Part shown: one piece after another, positions 52,534-61,619 of the stretch | Numbering within the stretch: position 1 is the stretch's first letter | How the letters are laid out: every line of letters starts with the position of its first letter | Source: Peribacillus frigoritolerans | GTDB lineage: Bacteria > Bacillota > Bacilli > Bacillales > DSM-1321 | Length of the DNA stretch: 64,000 bases | NCBI GenBank assembly: GCA_030562215.1 | Contig: JAUPFL010000002.1 | Coordinates: 682,001-746,000, forward strand | Direction of reading: 5' to 3' | Notes under the pieces: generated by a model | The model's input: only the letters and a program-made list of their open reading frames with translations | The model's database searches: none | What the model was told of the DNA's origin: nothing | Position numbers and translations under genes: made by a program

Positions 52534-52556
52534 ACCGCCGTTTGGCGGTTTTTTTG
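52533..52556 (+). terminator. Terminator after the first liv operon
   Basis: AACCGCC - GTTT - GGCGGTT followed by TTTTTG. The gap 52557-53078 is very AT-rich, holds no gene and presumably carries the liv2 promoter. GTATAGACGG...AAACTATTTTTCGAAATATTA at 52934-52982 is similar to the region before livJ1, with a less perfect CodY-like core. Confidence 0.9.
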
Positions 52557-53078
52557 TTTGTTGATCGGTTATGCAAAATATGCAGGAAGATAAAAATCAC
52601 AGGGTTTCATGCATGATTTTATACATTCAATATAGTATTATTCAATTTTGATATAGGAATTAAGACTAAAAAAGCACGAAAAAACTGGGTTTAATTCCCT
52701 ATCATTATACTTGTATTTTGGTAAAAATGTAATTAATAGGATGAAAAAATAAGCGAATGAATAAAATTTTTTGATCCGAAAATAAGGAGTTTTCAATATC
52801 AATATAATTTAATTATCTGTTTTTTCTGATTATATCGCCTGTTTTCACAATATTTAAAATATACAAAGATAAAAATGATATAGCACTATCTGTGAAAAAT
52901 ATCCTATTTACCGAAATCTTCTCGCAATTATTGTATAGACGGAATGAAAATTATGCGGTAAACTATTTTTCGAAATATTAATTTAATTTGAAACATTTCA
53001 TCTAATCAATTTTTTTCTGAAGCATCATGAATAAATATTCATGCATCAGAGCTTGATTACAAAATGGGGGGATTATTT

Positions 53079-54256
53079 ATGAAAAAGAAAAAATTAGCAA
53101 GTGCATTCCTTTCTCTATCACTTGCTGCGGGAGTGCTAGCGGGTTGTTCCGGCTCTGGTTCATCCGAAAAATCAAGCGGGGATGGAGATACGATCAAGAT
53201 CGGTGTCAACCTTGAATTATCAGGCGGTGTCGCTTCATATGGACAATCGATTGCAGAAGGTTTGGAGCTTGCAACTGCAGAAATCAATAAAGAAGGCATT
53301 GACGGTAAAAAATCAAACTAATTAAAGTCGATAATAAATCTGAAGCGTCCGAAGCGACAAGCGGAGCGATCAAGCTGACATCACAAGATCAGGTTGCAGC
53401 GATCGTAGGTGCAGCGACAAGCACGAACTCGATTGCACAAGTACAGATTGCCCAAGATAATAAAGTGCCGGTCATCTCACCTTCTGGTACAAGCCCTGAA
53501 ATCACTTTCAGCAAGGATAAATTGAACGATTACGTTTTCAGGACAAGCTTCATCGATCCGTTCCAAGGGACGGTAGCTGCGAATTTCGCCACTAAAGAAA
53601 TCAAAGCGAAAAGTGCAGCCATCTATATTGACAGCGCAAGTGATTATTCAAAAGGATTAGCCGCAGCCTTTAAAGAACAATTCGAAAAAAATGGCGGAAA
53701 GATTGTTGCTGAGGAAGCTTACATTGCGAAGGATACTGATTTCCGTTCCACATTGACTCGTTTGAAATCGGCAAAACCTGATTTCATTTTCCTTCCTGGT
53801 TACTATGAGGAAGCTGGTCTGATCGTGAAGCAGGCACGGGAAACTGGACTTGACGTTCCATTCATGGGCGGCGACGGCTGGGATTCTCCTAAGCTAGTTG
53901 AAATTGCCGGTGCAAAAGCTCTAAATAATACGTTCATCACGAACCATTATTCTTCAGGTGATCCTGATGAGAAAATTCAGAATTTTGTGTCAGCGTTTAA
54001 AGCGAAGTACAAAGATAAGTCCCCGGATGCATTCAATGCCCTAGGATATGACACAGGATACTTCCTTGCTGACGCGATTAAACGTGCTGGTTCAGCGGAT
54101 TCGGAAAAAATCAAAGAAGCGCTGGAAAAAACGGCCGACCTTGAGCTTGTTACGGGTACATTCACATTGGATGAAAAACATAATCCAATCAAATCTGCTA
54201 CCATCCTTGAATTTAAAGAAGGAAAACAAGTATTCAACACAAAAATCAATCCTTAA
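53079..54256 (+). CDS. livJ: Branched-chain amino acid ABC transporter, binding lipoprotein 2 (one frame break)
   Basis: A paralogue of the protein at 47954. The start ATG 53079 gives a lipoprotein signal with LAGCSGSG, then GDTIKIGVNLELSGGVASYG. One A is missing in the A6 run at 53307-53312; after it the frame is IKLIKVDNKSEASEATSGAI. PFQGTVAANF and FLPGYYEEAGLIVKQARE are shared with copy 1. Length is about 392 residues. Differences concentrate in the ligand-facing regions, so substrate range may differ. Confidence 0.92.
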
Positions 54257-54279
54257 TTTCGGAGAACAACTCAAACCTT

Positions 54280-54314
54280 TCGCCGGCCCTTCAGTAATAA
54301 GAAGGTGCTGGCGA
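54280..54314 (+). other. Stem-loop between livJ2 and livH2
   Basis: TCGCCGGCCCTTC and GAAGGTGCTGGCGA pair with one bulge around AGTAATAA. It is at the same location as the stem-loop in the first operon but of unrelated sequence. Confidence 0.7.
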
Positions 54315-54394
54315 ATTCTCATTTTTCAGGCATGCCAGGTCGCTAGAGTCTGGACTAATCACTCATAAAATTAGATTTTCAAGGAGAGTCGAAC

Positions 54395-55273
54395 ATGGAA
54401 TTGATACAACAGTTAATAAACGGGGTTTCACTAGGAAGTATTTATGCCCTTATCGCTCTCGGATATACGATGGTTTACGGGATTGTTAAATTGATAAACT
54501 TCGCACATGGCGATGTATTCATGGTCGGCTCATTCGTTGGGTTTTATTCGATAACGGTTCTGGATCTATCATTCGTGCCAGCCCTATTAATCTCGATGAC
54601 AGTCTGTGCGCTGTTTGGGGTATTGATCGAGCGTATCGCGTACAAGCCATTGCGTAACGCAACACGTATCGCGGCACTTATCACTGCCATCGGTGTTTCC
54701 CTTTTGATCGAATACGGATTCATCTACGTCCGCGGTGCACAGCCGGAAGCTTATCCGAATGATGTATTGCCGACAGACAAGTTCAATATTTTTGGAGTTT
54801 CCATCAATAGTCAATCGGTTTTGATTTTTGGAGTGGCTGTAGTCTTGATGATCATCCTTCAAATCATCGTTCATAAATCAAAAATAGGAAAAGCGATGCG
54901 TGCCGTTTCCTTCGATGCGGATGCAGCTAAGCTGATGGGAATAAATGTCGATAATACGATTTCTGCCACCTTTGCAATCGGTTCCGCATTGGCTGGGGCA
55001 GCAGGGGTCATTTTCGGTATTTACTATATTAAGATCGAGCCGCTCATGGGTGTGCTTCCGGGATTGAAGGCATTCGTTGCCGCCGTACTTGGAGGGATCG
55101 GGATTATACCGGGCGCGATGGTCGGTGGCCTATTGCTAGGTGTCATCGAAGCTTTGGTCAGTGCCGCCGGTTACTCATTATGGCGTGATGCTGTAGCCTT
55201 CGTCGTACTGATTCTTATCTTGATTTTCATGCCACAAGGCTTATTCGGTAAAAACAAAAAAGAAAAAGTATAG
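54395..55273 (+). CDS. livH: Branched-chain amino acid ABC permease 2, LivH
   Basis: Intact, 292 residues, about eight membrane segments. MELIQQLINGVSLGSIYALI, INFAHGDVFMVGSFVGFYSI and GLKAFVAAVLGGIGIIPGAM are shared with copy 1; the two proteins are nearly identical in the last 100 residues. AAGGAG is upstream of ATG 54395. Confidence 0.97.
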   Translation: MELIQQLINGVSLGSIYALIALGYTMVYGIVKLINFAHGDVFMVGSFVGFYSITVLDLSFVPALLISMTVCALFGVLIERIAYKPLRNATRIAALITAIGVSLLIEYGFIYVRGAQPEAYPNDVLPTDKFNIFGVSINSQSVLIFGVAVVLMIILQIIVHKSKIGKAMRAVSFDADAAKLMGINVDNTISATFAIGSALAGAAGVIFGIYYIKIEPLMGVLPGLKAFVAAVLGGIGIIPGAMVGGLLLGVIEALVSAAGYSLWRDAVAFVVLILILIFMPQGLFGKNKKEKV

Positions 55274-55286
55274 GGGAGACAAAGCA

Positions 55287-56250
55287 ATGACTACAATTAA
55301 GCGAGCAAAAGGTTTTTGGCTCTCGATTTCACTATCATTGATCTTTTTCGCCGTAGTTCAAGTGTTAATCGGCGGCGGATCGCTAAATCCTTTTTATCAA
55401 AATACGCTCATGTTCATCGGGATCAATATCATTCTGGCAGCGAGTCTGCACTTGATCATCGGGATAACCGGGCAGTTCTCCATCGGACATGCCGGATTCC
55501 TGGCAGTCGGTGCCTATGCTTCAGCCGTCATGACGATGAAGCTGGAAATGCCATTTTATGCGGCATTGATAGTCGGCGGTTTGGCGTCAGCGCTGGCAGG
55601 ATTGATCATCGGAATTCCAAGCTTACGCTTAAAAGGTGACTACCTGGCGATTGCGACCCTGGGTTTTGGGGAAATCGTCCGGATCATGCTTTTGAATATC
55701 GATTATGTCGGCGGTGCGAGCGGCATGCAGGTTTCCCATTTGACCACTTGGCCGTGGGTATTCGCTTCCGTCATCGTAACGATCATAGTCATCCGAAACT
55801 TTACTAGCTCGACCCACGGAAGAGCCTGCATATCGATCCGCGAGGACGAAACGGCTGCCGATTCGATGGGAATCAACACGACCTATTACAAAGTTGTCGC
55901 CTTTGCGATCGGTGCTTTTTTGCCGGTATCGCTGGGGGCTTTACGCTCATAACTTCTATATCATCCAGCCATCTAACTTCGGATTCCTGAAATCATTTGA
56001 TATTTTGATCCTTGTCGTACTTGGCGGTCTAGGAAGTCTTTCCGGTGCCGTATTGGCTGCGATATTACTGACGGTAGTCACGACTTTCCTGCAGGATTAT
56101 CCGGAAACACGAATGATCATCTACAGTCTTGTGCTTATCGTGATGATGCTCTATCGCCCGCAAGGTTTAATGGGGACAAAAGAAATAACATCCATGTTCA
56201 AACGTAAAGGAGGAAGCAGCCATGAAAAAAATAAAAACACCGCTGCTTAA
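55287..56250 (+). CDS. livM: Branched-chain amino acid ABC permease 2, LivM (two frame breaks)
   Basis: It starts MTTIKRAKGFWLSISLSLIF. The core is as in copy 1 (GITGQFSIGHAGFLAVGAYA, LKGDYLAIATLGFGEIVRIM). Breaks: T missing in the T6 run at 55916-55921 and G missing in the G5 run at 55934-55938, together restoring FFAGIAGGLYAHNFYIIQ. Corrected length is about 322 residues. The end overlaps livG2 by 29 bases. Confidence 0.93.
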
Positions 56251-57004
56251 AGTCGATTCGGTCGGCATCCAATTCGGAGGGCTTAAAGCCGTTTCTGATG
56301 TTAACGTCGAGTTATATCCAGGAGAACTAATTGGCTTGATCGGGCCGAACGGCGCTGGAAAAACAACTTTCTTTAACTTACTGACAGGAGTTTACGTCCC
56401 GACGGAGGGCACTATTTCCTTGGAAGGTGAGAACTTAAGAAAACTGCCTCCATATAAAATCACGCAAAAAGGGATCAGTCGGACATTCCAGAACATTCGC
56501 TTATTCAGTGAACTATCCGTGATCGATAATGTAAAAGTGGCTTACCATTCGCTTTCGAAGCATGGCATCTTAAGTTCGATCTTCCGCATGCCGATCCATT
56601 TTAAAGGCGAAAAGGAAATGGATGAAAAAGCGATTGAGTTCCTGAAGATCTTCAACCTTGATCAATATAAGGATGAAAAGGCAAAGAACCTGCCATATGG
56701 TAAACAAAGGCGTTTGGAAATCGCCCGTGCACTTGCCGCCAACCCGAAACTGCTTTTGCTCGATGAACCGGCAGCTGGGATGAACCCCCAGGAAACGCAC
56801 GAACTCATGAACCTGATTGCCCTCATCCGTGAGAAATTCGATTTAACCGTATTATTGATAGAACATGATATGCCGCTTGTGATGGGTGTTTGCGAACGCA
56901 TATATGTACTCGATCACGGACAACTGATCGCTCAAGGAAAGCCAGAGGAAATCCGTAACAATCCAAAAGTCATCGAGGCCTATCTGGGCGAGGAGGTTTC
57001 ATAA
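56222..57004 (+). CDS. livG: Branched-chain amino acid ABC ATPase 2, LivG
   Basis: Intact, 260 residues. Walker A GPNGAGKTTFFN, TFQNIRLFSELSVIDNVKVA, LPYGKQRRLEIARALAAN, Walker B LLLLDEPAAGMNP and LIEHDMPLVMG. AAAGGAGG lies upstream of ATG 56222. The stop overlaps livF2 by one base. Confidence 0.97.
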   Translation: MKKIKTPLLKVDSVGIQFGGLKAVSDVNVELYPGELIGLIGPNGAGKTTFFNLLTGVYVPTEGTISLEGENLRKLPPYKITQKGISRTFQNIRLFSELSVIDNVKVAYHSLSKHGILSSIFRMPIHFKGEKEMDEKAIEFLKIFNLDQYKDEKAKNLPYGKQRRLEIARALAANPKLLLLDEPAAGMNPQETHELMNLIALIREKFDLTVLLIEHDMPLVMGVCERIYVLDHGQLIAQGKPEEIRNNPKVIEAYLGEEVS

Positions 57005-57711
57005 TGTTAAAAATCGAGGACATCAACGTCTATTACGGAAACATTCAAGCCTTGAAAGGAATCTCGCTTTCTATTAACGAAGGCGAAATCGTAACCTTGA
57101 TCGGGGCGAACGGAGCCGGGAAAAGCACGTTGCTGAAAAGCATTTCCGGCCTATTAAAACCAAAACAAGGGCAGATCATATACGAGGGGCAATCCATCGG
57201 CGGAAAGGCAGCACAATCCATCGTGAAAATGGGCATCTCCCATGTCCCTGAAGGCCGGCGGGTCTTTGCTAACATGACCGTCGAAGAAAACCTTCAGCTT
57301 GGTGCATATCTACGTAAAGATAAGGCAGGCATCAAGCAGGATATGGAGAAAGTCTATGAATTATTCCCGCGTTTGCTAGAGCGTCTGAAACAGCAATCCG
57401 GAACCCTTTCCGGCGGGGAACAGCAAATGCTCGCGATGGGCAGGGCCCTCATGGCCAAGCCACGGCTTCTGTTATTGGACGAACCATCGATGGGACTTGC
57501 CCCATTATTGGTGAAGCAAATCTTTAATATCATCGAAGAAATCAACAAAACAGGTACAACGATTCTGCTGGTTGAACAAAATGCCAACTTAGCACTATCC
57601 ATCGCGGACAGGGCCTATGTTGTCGAAACCGGCCGAATCGTCCTATCAGGCAAATCAGAGGAACTGACAGCAAGCGAAGAAATCAAGAATGCCTATTTAG
57701 GGGGACATTAA
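57004..57711 (+). CDS. livF: Branched-chain amino acid ABC ATPase 2, LivF
   Basis: Intact, 235 residues, ending NAYLGGH. Walker A GANGAGKSTLLK, signature TLSGGEQQMLAMGRALM, Walker B LLLLDEPSMGLAP. It serves as the reference for the damaged end of LivF copy 1. Last gene of the second liv operon. Confidence 0.98.
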   Translation: MLKIEDINVYYGNIQALKGISLSINEGEIVTLIGANGAGKSTLLKSISGLLKPKQGQIIYEGQSIGGKAAQSIVKMGISHVPEGRRVFANMTVEENLQLGAYLRKDKAGIKQDMEKVYELFPRLLERLKQQSGTLSGGEQQMLAMGRALMAKPRLLLLDEPSMGLAPLLVKQIFNIIEEINKTGTTILLVEQNANLALSIADRAYVVETGRIVLSGKSEELTASEEIKNAYLGGH

Positions 57712-57732
57712 ACCGTTTTATAGTGGTTACAG

Positions 57733-57780
57733 ACTGCAGATGAACTCGAGGAAAAGCGAGTTTGCCTGCAGTTTTTGTTT
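57733..57780 (+). terminator. Hairpin terminator after the second liv operon
   Basis: ACTGCAGATGAACTCG and CGAGTTTGCCTGCAGT pair with small mismatches around AGGAAAAG, followed by TTTTTGTTTTT. It belongs to the same hairpin type that accompanies the family 1 repeats. Confidence 0.8.
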
Positions 57781-57790
57781 TTAAAAAGTT

Positions 57791-57878
57791 CCAGTTGATT
57801 TCAGAAATCCGCTCCCTTTCAGCCGACTGTCTGCCAAGCCTCCTCACCGTAGGCGGCTGTGGGGTATTGGCCAGCCAG
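57791..57878 (+). repeat. Dispersed repeat family 2, copy 1
   Basis: CCAGTTGATTTCAGAAATCC...GCTCCCTTTCAGCCGACTG...AGGCGGCTGTGGGG...GGCCAGCCA. A matching copy in the same orientation lies at 58849-58938, so the DinB-like gene is between direct repeats. 57879-58214 has no gene. Confidence 0.8.
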
Positions 57879-58214
57879 TAATATGGAGCGTTTCAATGGT
57901 GTAGCGATTAAATATCTAGACCATTATTTGAGCTGGTTCCAATTCTTAGATACCATCAAACATATAAAAGATAACTTTACGATGACCAAACGGTTTTAGA
58001 AAGTTGTTCTTTCTCAGTTAACACAACTTATGATAAACTAAGGTTATCAGAATATTCCAAATAATGGAGCGTTCATTGTTCCGATAAAGGGCCAGTTTAA
58101 TTGAACAAGGAATTGGCATGACACCTTAATTAGTGATCTATCTACAACACGCCAAAAATGAATTTTGACCAAAGGGATTATCTATTAAAGGGATTAAATT
58201 GGAGGGAAGAGAAA

Positions 58215-58709
58215 ATGGATGTAAAGACACTTTTGTTACAACAATGGGCAAGCTGCTTAGATGAAGAAGACTGGTTTCCACCACTTGAAAAAGTGCTAGA
58301 GGACATTACTTTTGAACAGGCAATTTGGAAACCAGCTGATGGGGTAATGAATTCCATTTGGGAATTAGTTTGTCATTTACTTTTCTATGAAAAGAGATTT
58401 CTGATGCGATTTCTTGGTGAAACAGCGAATGAACCACAGGCGGAAAATAATGAATCTACATTTCGATTACCAACTGAGACGATAGAAAATTGGAAGGAAA
58501 CAAAACAAGAATACTTTTATGTTCATCGTGAACTTGGAAAAATACTAGCAAAATCAGAACATGAAGATTTGTATAGACAGGTCCCAGGAGAAGATAATTC
58601 ATTAGTGCTTGAACTGAAGAGTTTAGCAATGCACGACGCATATCATATTGGGCAAATTGTATTCCTAAGTAAAATGCAAGGAGCTTGGCCGGAGAAACGC
58701 AGCTTTTAA
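58215..58709 (+). CDS. DinB/YfiT-like metal-dependent four-helix protein
   Basis: A 164-residue protein of the DinB superfamily, with the histidine pattern in ELVCHLLFYEKRFLMRFLGE and LAMHDAYHIGQIVFLSKMQG that usually holds a metal. Relatives include thiol transferases and DNA-damage-induced proteins of unknown activity. ATG 58215 follows GGAGGGAAGAG. Its surroundings (direct repeats on both sides, more AT-rich codons) suggest it may have been acquired. The frame is intact. Confidence 0.8.
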   Translation: MDVKTLLLQQWASCLDEEDWFPPLEKVLEDITFEQAIWKPADGVMNSIWELVCHLLFYEKRFLMRFLGETANEPQAENNESTFRLPTETIENWKETKQEYFYVHRELGKILAKSEHEDLYRQVPGEDNSLVLELKSLAMHDAYHIGQIVFLSKMQGAWPEKRSF

Positions 58710-58767
58710 AAAAGCTTCATTAGCTTTACAGTTATTCGATTATAGGGGCTTTAATGGAATAAGAACC

Positions 58768-58790
58768 GGAACGTCCAGATCGGACGTTCC
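58768..58790 (+). terminator. Hairpin after the DinB-like gene
   Basis: GGAACGTCC - AGATC - GGACGTTCC is a perfect nine-base stem followed by CATATTTTAT. Confidence 0.75.
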
Positions 58791-58848
58791 CATATTTTAT
58801 ACCTGAAAAACAACAATACTACTTAACAAAGCCTTATTATAAAAAGAT

Positions 58849-58938
58849 CCAGTTGACTTCAGAAATCCGCTCCCTTTTCCGCCGACTGGCTGCCAAGCCG
58901 CATAAAAGCAAGCGGCTGCGGTGTCTCGGCTAGCCATT
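58849..58938 (+). repeat. Dispersed repeat family 2, copy 2
   Basis: CCAGTTGACTTCAGAAATCC...GCTCCCTTTTCCGCCGACTG...AGCGGCTGCGGTGTCTCGGC aligns with the copy at 57791. The middle portions differ. Confidence 0.8.
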
Positions 58939-59098
58939 TATTCGGCAGGAGTGCCGCAAATTTCTTCAATCCAATAAGGATTACATAAAAAAACATTAAG
59001 TATAATCTAGTCTTGTTTTAAAATCATGGTTTAGGATTAGACCAATCGGAACTCCCTTTATTAGACAAAAGTGCTTCTATCTGAATTTTTCAAACGAA

Positions 59099-59225
59099 GT
59101 TGATTGGAACGGAAGGCACGAGACTCCTGCGGGAAAAGCGAGTCCAGGGGAGACCCCACAGGCGCGAAGCGCCGAGGGGGCTCCCGGACCGCCCGCGGAA
59201 AGCGAGTGCCTGGAGTGGAAATCAA
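59099..59225 (+). repeat. Dispersed repeat family 1, copy C (longest)
   Basis: It runs from GTTGATTGGAACGGAAGGCA through AGGCGCGAAGCGCCGAGG (internal hairpin) to AAAGCGAGTGCC and TGGAGTGGAAATCAAA. Half of the associated hairpin (AAGTTTGTCTACAGT) follows at about 59257-59271. There is no gene in 58710-59481. Confidence 0.85.
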
Positions 59226-59481
59226 AGTGCAAATTTTAAAGTAATCAATTATTATCAAGTTTGTCTACAGTCAACCGCTTTGTTAGAACGCTATATTGTC
59301 GACAATCTGAGACTGCTTTATAGTGGTTTTTTTGTTGTGTAAATAAGTTAATTTAACTAGATAAAAAGGTTAGTAAAACCATATCAGTCGGTATACAATC
59401 TAGTTAGGAATAATAGTAGAAATGGTTCATGATATAACCTCATCGATAGCTATTCTTAATCAAATTTTTTGGAGTGATTGT

Positions 59482-61362
59482 ATGCACAAACTTATTCAGG
59501 CCATACTGCCGGTATTATTACTGTTTATGATTCTGCCAATCTACCAGCCAGATGCTGCATCTGCAGAAGAAACGCCGCAATCTGATGGTGTCATCGTCAA
59601 GTATAAAGAGACGGACGATGAGCCGATCAACGAGTTGATAGAAAAGGTGGAGGTTCCTAAAGGGGAAACGACCGACAACCTGATCGAGGAGCTTGAAGAA
59701 CAGAAGAATGTGGAATATGCAGAACCAAACTATCTTTTCAAGAAGATGGAAAGCCCGAACGATCCAGCCTACATAGACCAGTGGCACCATAAAAAGCTTG
59801 GTACGGGTGCAGCATGGACAAAATCCATGGGATCGAAGGAATTGATCGTGGCCATCATTGACGACGGCGTCGATCGCAACCACGAAGATTTAAAAGGGAG
59901 GATCGTCAATGCCTATGATACGATACGCAATCGGAAGCATATCGTACCAAAAGGGACGCATGGAACGCATATCGCCGGCATCATTGCCGGTTCTGCGAAC
60001 AATGGCATAGGCGGAACGGGTGTTGCTCCGAACGTTAAACTTATGCCAATTAACGTCTTTGATGGAAAGTATGCCGATACTGCCGATATCATTGACGCGA
60101 TACATTATGCCGTTCAGCAAAAGGCAAACATCATCAATATGAGTTTAGGCGACACCAGTTATTCGGAATCCTTGAACAAGGCCGTCCAGGAAGCCTATAA
60201 AAAGGCGTACTGATCGTCGCGGCTGCCGGAAATGAAGGGGATATGGGGAAAAATGTACAGCGTGTGTACCCAGCTGCATTCAGCCACGTCATTTCCGTTG
60301 CTGCCACTAACTCAAGTGACAAGCGTCCCAGTTATTCAAACTATCATTCATCAGTCGATATTGCGGCCCCTGGAGATGATATCCTTTCAACCTTGCCAAA
60401 TGATAAATACGGCTGGATGAGCGGAACATCGATGGCCACGCCGATGGTGGCGGGTGTAGCGGCACTTATTTGGTCCCATGAGCCCAAGCTCAACAAAACG
60501 GAGGTCGAATACCGCCTCTATGATTCAGCCGTGGACCTAGGTACAAAAGGGAAAGACATTTACTATGGAAACGGGCGGGTCAATGCCAAAAAAGCACTGG
60601 AAATGAAGACGCTGACCAAACCGGCCGTGACCGCGATATCCGATAAGGACACCAAGATCAATGGGAAAATCCCGGCAGATTTCAAAACGGGGACCGTCTC
60701 CATTTATACCGATAAAAAACAACTCGCCACAGTGAAGATCAATGGAGAAAAAACGTTTACAGCGATTATCGCAAAACAGACAGCCGGCACGACCATCTCT
60801 ACTAGGCTCATCGATAAAGCGGGAAATAAAAGTATACCCGTTTCATTTAAAGTGGCAGATAAAACGGCTCCTGCAAGACCGTCAGTAAATGCGGTGGGTG
60901 ACAATACCGTAAAAGTAACCGGCAAAGCGGAAGCTAGCTCTTCCGTCACCGTCAAAACCGGCAGTACGGTTCTAGGCAAAGCAAATTCCAACAGCGCAGG
61001 GAATTTCACCGTAACGATGTCAAAAAACAAAAGGCCGGTAAAGTCCTATCCGTTACAGCAACCGATAAAGCGGGCAATATAAGCTCGATCAAAACCGTGA
61101 CCGTCGCAGACAAAACAGCACCAAGTAAACCGACGGTCAACACAGTCACGACAAAAACGACAATAGTAACGGGCAAAGCAGAGGCTAACTCCACAGTGTT
61201 CATCAAAGCATCAAAAAAGTGATCGGCTCTGCAACAGCAACGACCAAAGGTACATTCTCGGTTAGAATCCCCAAGCAAAAAGCCGGGAAGAACCTATATA
61301 TTCGTGCCAAAGATAAAGCAAAAAACGTAAGCGAATCAAGAAAAGTAACAGTTAAAAAGTGA
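59482..61362 (+). CDS. Secreted subtilisin-like serine protease with Ig-like repeats (three frame breaks)
   Basis: An S8 family protease. The signal peptide is in MHKLIQAILPVLLLFMILPI, followed by an inhibitor-like propeptide (GVIVKYKETDD...VEYAEPNYLFKKM). Catalytic triad: Asp in AIIDDGVDRNHEDL, His in GTHGTHIAGIIAG, Ser in GTSMATPMVAGVAAL. The C-terminus has three bacterial Ig-like repeats beginning KTAPARPSVN or KTAPSKPTVN. Breaks: G missing near 60204 (restoring KKGVLIVAAAGNEG), A missing near 61023-61028, A missing at 61213-61218. Corrected length is about 628 residues. GGAG precedes ATG 59482. Confidence 0.9.
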
Positions 61363-61377
61363 TAGAAAAACAGGAGC

Positions 61378-61404
61378 AGCCCCCAATAATCTAATTGGGG
61401 GCTG
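61378..61404 (+). terminator. Terminator after the protease gene
   Basis: AGCCCCCAAT - AATCTA - ATTGGGGGCT followed by GTTTATG. Confidence 0.8.
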
Positions 61405-61619
61405 TTTATGATTATGGCTACAATAAGGGAAAGTTACACGACGGCTATTTGAATGAAAAAACAAAAGTTAAAAGTTTTTTTAAATTATAATTACAATGAA
61501 GTGTATAACTAGTATAATATCATAGGTATATTGTCTTTTTTTCAAAATATAGGCTGTGACAAAGGTACCGGCAAAATATGCCGTAGGATTACAAGTACCG
61601 GAAAACATGGGGGAAAGCT

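Noticed and set aside
59422-59481. Protease start at 59422
   Set aside because: It would place 20 polar residues before the signal peptide; ATG 59482 has GGAG at the right distance.
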